The notes under the pieces were generated by a model. The model did no database searches, had not been told where the DNA came from, and worked only from the letters and a program-made list of their open reading frames with translations. A stretch of DNA of 25,665 bases from Bacteroidales bacterium UBA1077 (lineage in GTDB: Bacteria; Bacteroidota; Bacteroidia; Bacteroidales; UBA932). Of the stretch, positions 15,330 through 24,189 are shown one piece after another (positions within the stretch are counted from its first letter, which is position 1; every line of letters begins with the position of its first letter). The position numbers and the translations under genes are program-made. The stretch is taken from contig DCCQ01000086.1 in assembly GCA_002314195.1 (NCBI GenBank), positions 1,615-27,279 on the forward strand, given 5' to 3'.

Positions 15330-17188
15330 GAAAGCCGGTTATAGAAAGATTGTTTTTTGTGCTCGTCGCTGCTGCTGTTGCGGCGGGCTGCGTGAAGGAT
15401 GCCGTCGAAGCGGCGTCGGTTCCGCTCCCCGAGCCGGAGGTTGTGGTGAGCGACATCACCTGCACCTCTTTCAAGGTTTCGTGGAAGTATGTTACGGATG
15501 CGGGGTCATACATCTATACATTTAACGGCGGTGAGGAAACCGAGACGCGGGACAACAGCCTCGTCTTCAGCGAACTCTCGCCGAATCAGTCCTACACTTT
15601 CGCGGTGCGTGCCAATGCCGGCTCTAACGGCAGCTACACCGCGTCCAAGTTTGTCAATTTGCGTGTCACGACGGAGGACTACAGTTCCCTCTCCGCTCCG
15701 GAGCCGACCTTGGTCGCGGCCTATATGTCAAAGACCATCATACAGTGGAACTCGGTCTATGGAGCGACGGAGTATGAGTATTCCGTTGGCCCGTTCAGCG
15801 GAAAGACGGAGACCTGCTCCGTTGAAATAGGCGGACTTGAGGGCGCGACTGAATATGTCTTTAAAATAAAGGCGCTTTCGGACGACGAATATGTCACGGA
15901 GTCACCTGTCGCACAGCTTAAATTCACGACCAGCCCGGAGTCTGAGGACATACCTCAGATTATTATGGCTCATGTCGAGACCGGTTCGGACTACTGCCAG
16001 TTCAATGTATATGCGGTGGCGGACACACGCTATCTTTATTTCGGAGTGCCGACCTCATATTTCGCGAAATACACGGATACTCAGATTCGTGACAATTATC
16101 TAAAGGGATTTATTGCGGCGCTTGAGGAGGCCGGTTACAGCATTTCCTCCGGCATTCAGCAGTATTCCTATACCGGCACAGCAAGTTTCATCGAGACTCC
16201 GCTCTATCCGCAGATGAGCTATTACATCGTGGCGTTCGGTCTGAACACAGACGGACAGGCGACCACTCCGCTCTACAAGTTCGAGACAAAGACGCTTGCC
16301 GAGGAGGCTTCTCCCGTTCCTGATGTGACCGGCGCTGACTGGTTCAGTCAGAATCTGTTTCACCGGACTTATGGCGCATACAATGCGTCGAACAGTCTTT
16401 GGGTCACATGGAAAGGAACTGATGTAGTGGAGTTTTATGAGCTCATGACATCCACCCGTTCATACAAACTTTATTTTGACAGCGATCCTTCCCTTTTCAG
16501 AAAATATGTGAAGGCGAAAGGTACGAAGATAACGGATGCTGAGTCCATAGAGTATGTCAATTCCGCTTCAGGCTTCGGCACTAGATTTTCCGGAACGATA
16601 AAGTCCGCCACCTCATACACCCTCGGCGCGATGGCCATAAATTCCGCGAATGACACGACCTTTGTCGTGAACTCGCTTCCGACGAAGGCTTCCGCCAGCT
16701 ATTACGACTGGGCAAGGATTATTCTCGGCGCAGCGGACTCTGACGCCTCGTCCCTCACCGGTGTGTTTCAGTTCGCCTACGACGATGAGTCCGGTGACCT
16801 GAACCTTCAGATGAAGAGTGTCAGATATTGTTTCTGCAAGCTTTCGGAGTTGAGCGGAGTCTCTACCGATCATGCCGCTGAAATCGTCGCCTCCCGAGGA
16901 ACAGACCTTTCGCAGGCGAACATTGACATCATGAACCTCACGGGCAAGTTCTCCCTGTCCTTCGGGACAGAGGGCGCGGCGCTTGAGCCTGAGACCCAGT
17001 ATATTCTGCTCGCGACATTCACGGAGCGCAGCGGGGACACGGCTACGCGCTTTGCTACGGCTACCACCGGAGCCGCGTCCGGGAAATCTACGACAAGGGC
17101 TGCCGGCGGAACTCCTAAGGCTCGCATCGAGTTCAATGCTCCGGTTCTGATTGACACATATTCTCCAGTTGTGGGAGACAAATTTTAA
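15326..17188 (+). CDS. Fibronectin type III lipoprotein with repeated beta modules
   Basis: 620 residues whose ATG overlaps the protease stop (ATGA), so the two are translationally coupled. The lipobox is VAAGC (Cys22). Two fibronectin III domains lie at about 35-116 (TSFKVSWKYV...LSPNQSYTFAVRA) and 122-203 (TIIQWNSVYGATEYEYSVG...EGATEYVFKIKAL). Three more modules follow, at about 210-325, 330-455 and 457-590. The first ends PQMSYYIVAFGLNTDGQ...FETKT and the last ends PETQYILLATFTERSGD, the same pattern as in the BACON pair. No catalytic residues are recognised. The tight coupling with subtilisin suggests the two act together, perhaps as a substrate-presenting subunit, but this is inference. 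Confidence 0.7.
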   Translation: MRKPVIERLFFVLVAAAVAAGCVKDAVEAASVPLPEPEVVVSDITCTSFKVSWKYVTDAGSYIYTFNGGEETETRDNSLVFSELSPNQSYTFAVRANAGSNGSYTASKFVNLRVTTEDYSSLSAPEPTLVAAYMSKTIIQWNSVYGATEYEYSVGPFSGKTETCSVEIGGLEGATEYVFKIKALSDDEYVTESPVAQLKFTTSPESEDIPQIIMAHVETGSDYCQFNVYAVADTRYLYFGVPTSYFAKYTDTQIRDNYLKGFIAALEEAGYSISSGIQQYSYTGTASFIETPLYPQMSYYIVAFGLNTDGQATTPLYKFETKTLAEEASPVPDVTGADWFSQNLFHRTYGAYNASNSLWVTWKGTDVVEFYELMTSTRSYKLYFDSDPSLFRKYVKAKGTKITDAESIEYVNSASGFGTRFSGTIKSATSYTLGAMAINSANDTTFVVNSLPTKASASYYDWARIILGAADSDASSLTGVFQFAYDDESGDLNLQMKSVRYCFCKLSELSGVSTDHAAEIVASRGTDLSQANIDIMNLTGKFSLSFGTEGAALEPETQYILLATFTERSGDTATRFATATTGAASGKSTTRAAGGTPKARIEFNAPVLIDTYSPVVGDKF

Positions 17189-17197
17189 GGAGGGGAG
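17187..17197 (+). promoter_or_regulatory. Shine-Dalgarno of susC
   Basis: AAGGAGG (17187-17193), overlapping AGGGGAG (17191-17197), lies 9-13 bases before the ATG at 17207. Such strong Shine-Dalgarno sequences are uncommon in Bacteroidota, and the genes upstream in this operon lack them. Confidence 0.6.
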
Positions 17198-17206
17198 AAA
17201 ATACAT

Positions 17207-20200
17207 ATGAAGATTAAATCATTATACATCATTGTTTTGTGTTTCCTTTCGGCATCAGTCTCCGCGCTTGCGCAGCAGAAGATCACCGTCACCGGACGGG
17301 TCGTTGACAAGGACGGCACTCCGGTTATCAGCGCAGGCGTGTTCGTCAAGGGAACGACCAACGGAACGGTCACGGATTTTGAAGGAAACTATGTGCTGAA
17401 TCAGGTTCCTGTTGATGCGGTGCTCACAGCCAGTAACCTCGGCTACGCGGAGAGCGAGCGCCCGGTCGATGGCAAGAGCGTCGTGGATTTTGTACTACAG
17501 GACGAGTCTGTGGTGCTCGACGATGTGATTGTCGTCGCCTACGGAACCGCCAAGAAAGAATCGTTCACCGGTTCGGCGAGCGTCGTCAAGGGTGAAGAAC
17601 TTGGCAAGCGTCCGGTCGGCAACCTCACCAAGTCATTCGAGGGAACCGTTGCCGGAGTTCAGGTCACTTCCGGCGGCGGACAGCCGGGTGAGGGCGCGTC
17701 AATCATGGTGCGCGGCGTCGGTTCGGTCAATGCTTCGTCGTCTCCGCTGTATGTGGTCGATGGCGTTCCTTATGACGGAGCGATAAGTTCCATCAACCCG
17801 GCCGACATCGAGACGATGACTGTGCTCAAGGATGCATCCGCAGGTGCGCTCTACGGAGCGAGGGGAGCGAACGGAGTCATCGTCATCACGACCAAGAAGG
17901 GCAGCGCCGACAAGGTGAACATAAACTACAAGGGCAACTTCGGCATCGCCTCCCGTGCGCTTCCGCGCTACGACCTCGTCGGGATGTCGGACTATGTCGA
18001 ATTGACCTACGAGGCTCTGTTCAACTCCGTGCGTTATGCGGAGAAGAACGCCATGGACGACGAGGGCGCGGCGTCGTACGCGGCTTCACATCTCGGCGAG
18101 TCCATCGGCGGTCTCAAGAATCCCGAGTATTACAATCCCTATAAGAACTACACTTGGGACACGCTCATCGACCAGGCGACAGGAAAGATAAAGTCTGACG
18201 CGAAGGCCGCATGGGACGAGAACTGGATGGACGAAATCAGCAACAACAAGGCTTTCCGCACGGAGCACATCCTTTCGGTGAGCGGCGGAACGGAGAAGAC
18301 GACCTATCTATATTCAATGGGCTACTACAAGGAGAACGGTACTCTTCAGAACACCGACTTCGACCGTTTCACAGGAAGAATCAGCGGTGACGTGCAGGCA
18401 ACGGACTGGTTCAAGCTCGGAATGAGCGCAAACCTCGCGCATTCGGACTCCAATTTCCAGAATGCCAGCGGTTCCGAGGTGTCCAACGTGTGGTACACCG
18501 CCCAGTTCATGGCACCGGTCTATCCTGTCTATCTCAAGGACATGGATGGAAACAACGTCCTCGACGCGAACGGCAATCTTCAGTACGAGTACGGTACAGT
18601 CGATGACAACGGCTATGCCAACCGTATCACCGCGCAGGGATTCAACTCCAAGGCGGAACTCTACAACAACAAGGCGTACTATAAGCGCAACTCTGTGTCC
18701 GCAAGGTCTTTCGCCAAGTTCGGAACCACGCGCAAGGAGTCTCCGCTCTACGGACTTGACTTCACGGTGAATTTCGGTGTGGATTTCACCGACTACGGGG
18801 CGACCGGCGTGAACGACAAGTATCACGGAAACGCGGCGAGCCAGGGCGGAACGGTAGCCAAGACCAACACAAGGACGCTGAGCTACACCCTGAATGAACT
18901 TGTCACTTGGCAAAGGGATTTCGGTGACCATTCCATAAACCTTCTTGCCGGTCATGAGTACTATCGCTACAACTACAACTATGCGGGAGCATCCAAGAGC
19001 GGAATCGTCGCCGGCATCGACGAGCTCGGTGCGGCGGTGACGACTATGGGCAACACCTCATATTCCCACAATTACGCGATAGAGTCGGTCCTCGCTAGGG
19101 TCAACTACGGCTATGCTGACAAGTATTACTTTGACGCGTCGTGGCGAACCGACGGCTCGTCGCGCTTCTACAAGGACAACCGCTGGGGCAATTTCTGGTC
19201 CGTGGGCGCGTCATGGCGAATCACCAACGAGGATTTCATGGCCGGGACATCGTCATGGCTCAATAACCTCACTGCAAAGATTTCCTACGGCGTTCAGGGT
19301 AACGACAACCTCGGCTCCTACTACGCTTGGCAGGGGCTGTTCGACTACGGATGGTCCAACGGGACCCGTCCCGGAGCCACAGCCACTTCCCTTGAGAACC
19401 GTCTCGTGACCTGGGAGAAGAACGGCAACCTGAACACCGGCATCGAGGCGACCCTGTTCGGCGGAAGGCTCACCACGACCATCGAGTACTACAACCGCTA
19501 CACGCGGGATATGCTCCTGAACAATCCGCTCGCGATTTCATCCGGATTCACGGGATTCGACGACAATGTCGGCGCAATGATGAATCAGGGCTTCGAGGCT
19601 TCGTTCCGAGGGGTAATATTTGAACGGGAGAATTTCCATTGGGACGCGACGGCGATGGTCTCGCTCAACAGGAACAAGGTGAAGTCAATCACCTCTTCGC
19701 AGGATGTGATAAACTACGGAAGCATGGTGATTGAGGTCGGCAAGCCGATATATACCTTCTATATGTCCAAGTCGGCCGGAGTGTCTCCGGAAACCGGGAA
19801 ACAGCTTTACTACGCCTATTACCGCTATGCCGTGGATGAAAGCGGCGCGATGATTACTGAGCGCTGTCCTGAATATGTCACTGACAACGTGGGACTTGCG
19901 TCACTCAGCAAGTATTACTACGGCAGCCGTCAGGCTCTCTTCTCGGGAAGTTTCGCGTCGAATTTTGTCATATTCAAAAATTTCGATCTCTCGTTCCTCA
20001 CGACCTATTCCGTCGGAGGCAAGATTCTCGACGGGCTTTACAACGGTGCGATGAACGTTACTTACGCCGGAAACAACTGGCACAAGAACAAGCTGCGCCG
20101 CTGGAGGAAGAGCGGAGATGTGACCGATGTCCCAATGGTCGAGATAGGCGGAAGCTACGCCTCCGTGGGCGAGTCGCTGATTGACGCCTCGTATTTCGCG

Positions 20201-20410
20201 ATAAAGAACATAACTCTCGGATATACGATTCCGTCCAAACTGATGTCAAAGGCTAAAATCAAATCGTTCAGGGTGTTCTTTACGGCGGACAACATCGCGC
20301 TGTTCAGCCACCTCGACGGGATGGATCCGCAGTACAACTTCGCAGGTACGGTTTCGTATTCATATTCGCCGTCAAGGGTACTTGCCCTCGGGCTTGACAT
20401 AAACTTTTAG
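17207..20410 (+). CDS. SusC/RagA-family TonB-dependent outer-membrane transporter
   Basis: 1067 residues of normal SusC length. The signal peptide is cleaved after ALA (about 22). Residues about 26-98 form the carboxypeptidase-D regulatory-like N-terminal extension (VTGRVVDKDGTPVISAGVFVKGT). DDVIVVAYGT (105-114) is the TonB-box region, and the plug spans about 114-233 with LYVVDGVPYDG and ETMTVLKDASAGALYGARGANGVIVITTKKG, the SusC signature. The rest is a 22-strand barrel ending in Phe (GLDINF). There is no STN domain, so it is not expected to signal to an anti-sigma factor. It pairs with the SusD 6-12 bases downstream. Substrate class is not readable from sequence; the protease context points to peptides, as for RagAB, but this is inferred. 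Confidence 0.93.
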   Translation: MKIKSLYIIVLCFLSASVSALAQQKITVTGRVVDKDGTPVISAGVFVKGTTNGTVTDFEGNYVLNQVPVDAVLTASNLGYAESERPVDGKSVVDFVLQDESVVLDDVIVVAYGTAKKESFTGSASVVKGEELGKRPVGNLTKSFEGTVAGVQVTSGGGQPGEGASIMVRGVGSVNASSSPLYVVDGVPYDGAISSINPADIETMTVLKDASAGALYGARGANGVIVITTKKGSADKVNINYKGNFGIASRALPRYDLVGMSDYVELTYEALFNSVRYAEKNAMDDEGAASYAASHLGESIGGLKNPEYYNPYKNYTWDTLIDQATGKIKSDAKAAWDENWMDEISNNKAFRTEHILSVSGGTEKTTYLYSMGYYKENGTLQNTDFDRFTGRISGDVQATDWFKLGMSANLAHSDSNFQNASGSEVSNVWYTAQFMAPVYPVYLKDMDGNNVLDANGNLQYEYGTVDDNGYANRITAQGFNSKAELYNNKAYYKRNSVSARSFAKFGTTRKESPLYGLDFTVNFGVDFTDYGATGVNDKYHGNAASQGGTVAKTNTRTLSYTLNELVTWQRDFGDHSINLLAGHEYYRYNYNYAGASKSGIVAGIDELGAAVTTMGNTSYSHNYAIESVLARVNYGYADKYYFDASWRTDGSSRFYKDNRWGNFWSVGASWRITNEDFMAGTSSWLNNLTAKISYGVQGNDNLGSYYAWQGLFDYGWSNGTRPGATATSLENRLVTWEKNGNLNTGIEATLFGGRLTTTIEYYNRYTRDMLLNNPLAISSGFTGFDDNVGAMMNQGFEASFRGVIFERENFHWDATAMVSLNRNKVKSITSSQDVINYGSMVIEVGKPIYTFYMSKSAGVSPETGKQLYYAYYRYAVDESGAMITERCPEYVTDNVGLASLSKYYYGSRQALFSGSFASNFVIFKNFDLSFLTTYSVGGKILDGLYNGAMNVTYAGNNWHKNKLRRWRKSGDVTDVPMVEIGGSYASVGESLIDASYFAIKNITLGYTIPSKLMSKAKIKSFRVFFTADNIALFSHLDGMDPQYNFAGTVSYSYSPSRVLALGLDINF

Positions 20411-20414
20411 GAGA
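20409..20414 (+). promoter_or_regulatory. Shine-Dalgarno of susD, favouring the start at 20423
   Basis: AGGAGA overlaps the susC stop. It is only 2 bases from the first ATG (20417) but 8 bases from the second (20423), so the second start is preferred. Confidence 0.5.
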
Positions 20415-20422
20415 CAATGAAG

Positions 20423-21964
20423 ATGAAGAATAAGTTAATGATAATGCTGGCTGCCGTCCTGTGTGCCGTGTCATGCGACCTTGAGTTTGTCCCGACCGAT
20501 TCCGGTTCGGGAGACGAGCTCATCAAGGACGCCTCAAGCGCTGTTTCCATAATCGACGGGGTCTATCGCATGATGTGGACGGCCGGATGGTCAACGGGAG
20601 ACAACACGCACCAGTGCTTCGGTATCTCTGCCTACAACATCGCCCTTGAAAGTATGGGGGATGATTTCATCATGCAGAGCCAGGGAAGCGGCTGGTTCTG
20701 GTTTGACCATTGCTACAATGTCAAGTCGTTCTACACCTCGGACGCTTTCCGCTCATACGACGTGTGGTACGCGAACTACACATGGATCTCTAACGTGAAC
20801 ACAGTGCTTTCCGCGAAGGACTACATGGCCGGTTCGGCTGTTGACAGGGACTATGTGCTCGGCAGTGCCTACGCAATCAGGGGTCTGTCCTATTTCAACC
20901 TCGCCAATTGGTTTGCGCGCCCTCCGTACAGCGCCTTGCAGGACAAGTACCGCTGGCAGGATCCCGGCGTGCCGATTTACACCGAGCCTACCGACAAGAA
21001 CTTCGTCGGGAAGAAGCGGGAGAAGCTCGACGTGGTGTTCAAACAGATAAACGACGACCTCGATTCCGCGATTGTCTTCCTCGGCAGGGGAGAGAAGTCG
21101 GCTCTGGCAGGCAACAAGTCCCACATAAAACTCAATGTGGCGCGTGCCATCAAGGTTCGTGTCGCACTCGCGACTGGCGACTGGCAGACGGCGCTGGACA
21201 ACGCCGAGGACATCATCGAGTCCAAGGAGTTCAAAATCGGCGGCGAGTCTGAACTGTTCGGGGGAATGAACGACATTTCCGCGTCCAATGTCATGTGGGG
21301 AGCCGGAATCGAGAGCACGGAGCAGTCCGGAGCATATGCGGGATTCTTCACGCACATGGACAACGAGGAAGGCGCGTATGCGCAGCTGGCTCCGAAGCTC
21401 ATAAGCAAGTCCCTCTATAACAAGATGAAGGATGGCGACATCCGCCGCGCATGGTGGGATCCGGAAAACGAGGAATCCCCTTACATCTCGGACAAGTTCC
21501 ATTTCTCGAATGTTTCCGCATGGCTCGGAGACTACATCTACATGAGGGTTGAGGAAATGTATTTCGACGCCGCCGAGGCCGCGCTCAGGCTCGGGGACGA
21601 GGAGAAGGCGTATGGCTATCTCTCCGACGTGATGTCCGTCCGCTGCCCGGGGTATGACGCTTCGTACAAGAGCGGCACGCTTCTCGGCTCGACGACGAAC
21701 TCATGGACGGAATCCCTGCTGGAGGAGATTCTCATCCAGAAGAGAATCGAGCTCTGGGGCGAGTTCGGCCGTGTTGTAGATGTCCGTCGTCTGGGGCAGG
21801 GCATTGACAGGACTGCGGAGGACGGGTTCGCCGACGAGTGCCTGACGACGATGAGCGGCGTGAATCTCAAGAATCCCGAGACCTACGACTGGGTGCTCAC
21901 CATACCGCAGGACGAAATCAGCAATAACCCGAACATCAACGAGGAGGATCAGAATCCTTTGTAA
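20423..21964 (+). CDS. SusD/RagB-family nutrient-binding surface lipoprotein
   Basis: 513 residues from 20423, or 515 if the ATG at 20417 is used; the Shine-Dalgarno spacing favours 20423. The lipobox is CAVSC (Cys18). SusD hallmarks in order are: the helical N-terminal part (AVSIIDGVYRMMW), GSAYAIRGLSYFNLANWFARPP (the TPR core), DPGVPIYTEPTD, NVARAIKVRVALATGDWQTALDNAEDII, YIYMRVEEMYFDAAEAALRLGDEEKAYGYL and the C-terminal EILIQKRIELWGEFGRVVDVRR. All segments of a full SusD are present. It would form the lid over the SusC barrel and take substrate from the surface. It is 12 bases after susC and 22 bases before the next gene. Confidence 0.93.
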   Translation: MKNKLMIMLAAVLCAVSCDLEFVPTDSGSGDELIKDASSAVSIIDGVYRMMWTAGWSTGDNTHQCFGISAYNIALESMGDDFIMQSQGSGWFWFDHCYNVKSFYTSDAFRSYDVWYANYTWISNVNTVLSAKDYMAGSAVDRDYVLGSAYAIRGLSYFNLANWFARPPYSALQDKYRWQDPGVPIYTEPTDKNFVGKKREKLDVVFKQINDDLDSAIVFLGRGEKSALAGNKSHIKLNVARAIKVRVALATGDWQTALDNAEDIIESKEFKIGGESELFGGMNDISASNVMWGAGIESTEQSGAYAGFFTHMDNEEGAYAQLAPKLISKSLYNKMKDGDIRRAWWDPENEESPYISDKFHFSNVSAWLGDYIYMRVEEMYFDAAEAALRLGDEEKAYGYLSDVMSVRCPGYDASYKSGTLLGSTTNSWTESLLEEILIQKRIELWGEFGRVVDVRRLGQGIDRTAEDGFADECLTTMSGVNLKNPETYDWVLTIPQDEISNNPNINEEDQNPL

Positions 21965-21972
21965 CATAAATT

Positions 21973-21977
21973 AGGAG
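21973..21977 (+). promoter_or_regulatory. Shine-Dalgarno of the last operon gene
   Basis: AGGAG lies 9 bases before the ATG at 21987, in a 22-base gap after susD. This is the third clear Shine-Dalgarno in a row, beginning with susC. Confidence 0.5.
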
Positions 21978-21986
21978 TATATTCCG

Positions 21987-24017
21987 ATGAAACGATATAT
22001 CAAAGTCATATTATTTTCAGCTTTCGCCCTTCTCGCGCTCTCTTCCTGCTCGCAGGAGCAGCTCGGAGTGACCGCCACGTCGAATACGGATGACAACAGG
22101 GAGATTCACTTCATCCAGAGCAGCGTCACTAAGGAGTTTCCGCGCGGAACCAAGGAGGGCGTGATTGCCGTTACCCTTGCTCGTCATGGAAACAAGGGAA
22201 CCTATAAGGTGGTGCTTCAGAAGACCGGCAAGGATGCCGCGTTGTTCACTCTGAAGGACACAGTGGTAATTCCTGACGGGCACTACAGCGTCGATATTCC
22301 GGTTCGCGTGGATATGGAGAGCGTCGTGCTCGGTTCCACGGTTGATGTTTCTCTCGCAATCATAGGACGTGACGCGGAACTCGGAGACGATCCGGCCTAC
22401 ATCGGCCAGTACAGTGATTTTCTTCAGGTCAGCGCGTCGTTCACCCTTGAATGGGAACCATATATGAGAAAGACCGAGTCCGGTGAGGAAGTGCAGCAGA
22501 CGGCTACATACTACTACGGCGATATCCTCTACACCGGCGTTCAGCCGGACATACTCGTGGAGGTTGCAAAGGAAACGGACAACATATTCCGTCTCAAGGA
22601 CTGGTCGTCGGGGGCATATTTCATGTTCAAGGTTGATTGGTCGAAGAAGACGGTGGTTGTCCCCGGTCAGTCAACCGGCTATTATTCTGAATCCGCAGGC
22701 GAGTACATCTATGTCGCCGACATCGCTCAGTATCTCGCTAACGACAGCGCATATAACTCCTATCCGTGCACATGGGACGGGGACAAGACATTTACCCTCA
22801 ACCTGATTTACTACGGCTCCACGGGTTACTACGGCATAGCCACAGAGAAGATAGTCTTCGCTGACGACCACGACAAGGATCCTGCCGCTGAAGTGGAGTA
22901 CAAGGGAGCCGGAGTGTTCAAGTTTGCCTTCAATGAATATGTCAATTCCTGCAAAGCCGTGGTCGTCGAGGGCGATATAACCGGGGATGACGCGAAGGTT
23001 CAGGAAATATACAAGAGTATATGCCTCGGAACGGCCGAGAATGTCAGGACTTTCACAGAGACAACCCAGACATGGACGCCTGAGACTCCGTCCAACACTC
23101 TGATTGCCGTACCGTTCGACGCACAGGGCAAGCCAGGGGAGGTAGTGGTTCTCCGGTTTACCTACGACAAGAACGGAAGCCTTGCTCCGCAGATTGCGGA
23201 AATCAAGCTTGAACCGTCGGCCGATGATCCATACACGACGATTTCATGGATTCTCAAGACGAAGAATGTCAAGAAGCTGAAGTATCTTATGATGGCCAAG
23301 GAGGCATTCGTGGGCTACAAGGACTATTACGGTTGGGACTATCTCTTCAGCAGCCGTCTTGCTCAGGAACTGGACTCTGACAATCTTGCCAAGGCTGAAA
23401 GCAAAGATGGTATGCATCTCTACTATTCCGGTGTCACGGAGGGTGAGACATACAGTATGGCTCTTGAGGTTTATAATGAATACGGGGACAGGGACACCAT
23501 GACCGTCGATGTCCGGCTCAAGTCTCACGCGGACGAGTTCGCCTCCAAGACCATCGACGACTTTGTCGGTGCCTACCTGCTCACGGCCACGGTGGATGAC
23601 GGCGAGAGCGGCAGTTCAAGTTCGACGACCGAGGCTTTCAGGGTTGATATTATAAAGACTGGGGAGAACACCGTCTCAATAAAGGGACTGAGCAACTACA
23701 AGTCCTATTCTCCGACCATCACCGGAACCTACATTCCGGAAGAGCACTGCATCCGCCTGCATTCGCAGAATTTGGGGGCGTTCAGCTACATGACCGTTGT
23801 GTTTGGCTTCGTGTCGAATCTCTACACTGCCATCTGGGGACAGACCTCGGCGCTGGAGTTCGGTTTCGGAGACGACGGCTATGTCTATTGGCGTGCGATG
23901 GAAGGCTCCGAGATGCCCGTCAACGGCTACAAATTCATGCTCTTCGACGGCTCAAGCTATTCCGAGCATGACCTCGGCGGCAAGACCTACACCGAACTTC
24001 TGATGATGAAGATTTAG
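21987..24017 (+). CDS. Large surface lipoprotein in the SusE/F position
   Basis: 676 residues with lipobox LSSC (Cys21). Residues about 35-153 resemble a Calx-beta-like sandwich (IHFIQSSVTKEFPRGTKEGVIAVTLAR), a common opening in Bacteroidales lipoproteins encoded after susD. Residues about 160-300 are a Tyr/Trp-rich beta region (TATYYYGDILYTGVQPDI). Two modules follow at about 310-395 and 418-513, the second ending EGETYSMALEVYNEYGD, like the module in the BACON and fibronectin lipoproteins. Residues about 520-676 form a lipocalin-like C-terminal domain (DFVGAYLLTATVD). The gene closes the operon 127 bases before a terminator. No enzyme motif is seen. It probably adds a second binding surface to SusCD; ligand unknown. 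Confidence 0.68.
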   Translation: MKRYIKVILFSAFALLALSSCSQEQLGVTATSNTDDNREIHFIQSSVTKEFPRGTKEGVIAVTLARHGNKGTYKVVLQKTGKDAALFTLKDTVVIPDGHYSVDIPVRVDMESVVLGSTVDVSLAIIGRDAELGDDPAYIGQYSDFLQVSASFTLEWEPYMRKTESGEEVQQTATYYYGDILYTGVQPDILVEVAKETDNIFRLKDWSSGAYFMFKVDWSKKTVVVPGQSTGYYSESAGEYIYVADIAQYLANDSAYNSYPCTWDGDKTFTLNLIYYGSTGYYGIATEKIVFADDHDKDPAAEVEYKGAGVFKFAFNEYVNSCKAVVVEGDITGDDAKVQEIYKSICLGTAENVRTFTETTQTWTPETPSNTLIAVPFDAQGKPGEVVVLRFTYDKNGSLAPQIAEIKLEPSADDPYTTISWILKTKNVKKLKYLMMAKEAFVGYKDYYGWDYLFSSRLAQELDSDNLAKAESKDGMHLYYSGVTEGETYSMALEVYNEYGDRDTMTVDVRLKSHADEFASKTIDDFVGAYLLTATVDDGESGSSSSTTEAFRVDIIKTGENTVSIKGLSNYKSYSPTITGTYIPEEHCIRLHSQNLGAFSYMTVVFGFVSNLYTAIWGQTSALEFGFGDDGYVYWRAMEGSEMPVNGYKFMLFDGSSYSEHDLGGKTYTELLMMKI

Positions 24018-24143
24018 AAACATGAAAAGAATGAAATAGATGAAGCAGATGCAGATGTGCGTCTCGATTCTTCTTTCCGTGAAGTGGAAGACCGGATGCT
24101 TACGTTGCAGAGGTGGGATTTTCGGACTGTTAAAGTCTGGAAA

Positions 24144-24172
24144 AAAGGGCGACCGTTTTTTGGCCGCCCTTT
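24144..24172. terminator. Bidirectional hairpin terminator between the converging loci
   Basis: AAAGGGCG (24144-24151) pairs with CGCCCTTT (24165-24172), then one A-C mismatch, two more G-C pairs and a T-rich loop. On the minus strand the hairpin runs into six Ts (24146-24141), a good terminator for the broken susD at 24190. On the plus strand only three Ts follow, so termination of the operon ending at 24017 would be weaker. The 172 bases at 24018-24189 hold nothing else I can support. Confidence 0.65.
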
Positions 24173-24189
24173 CCCATATTCGGAACCTC

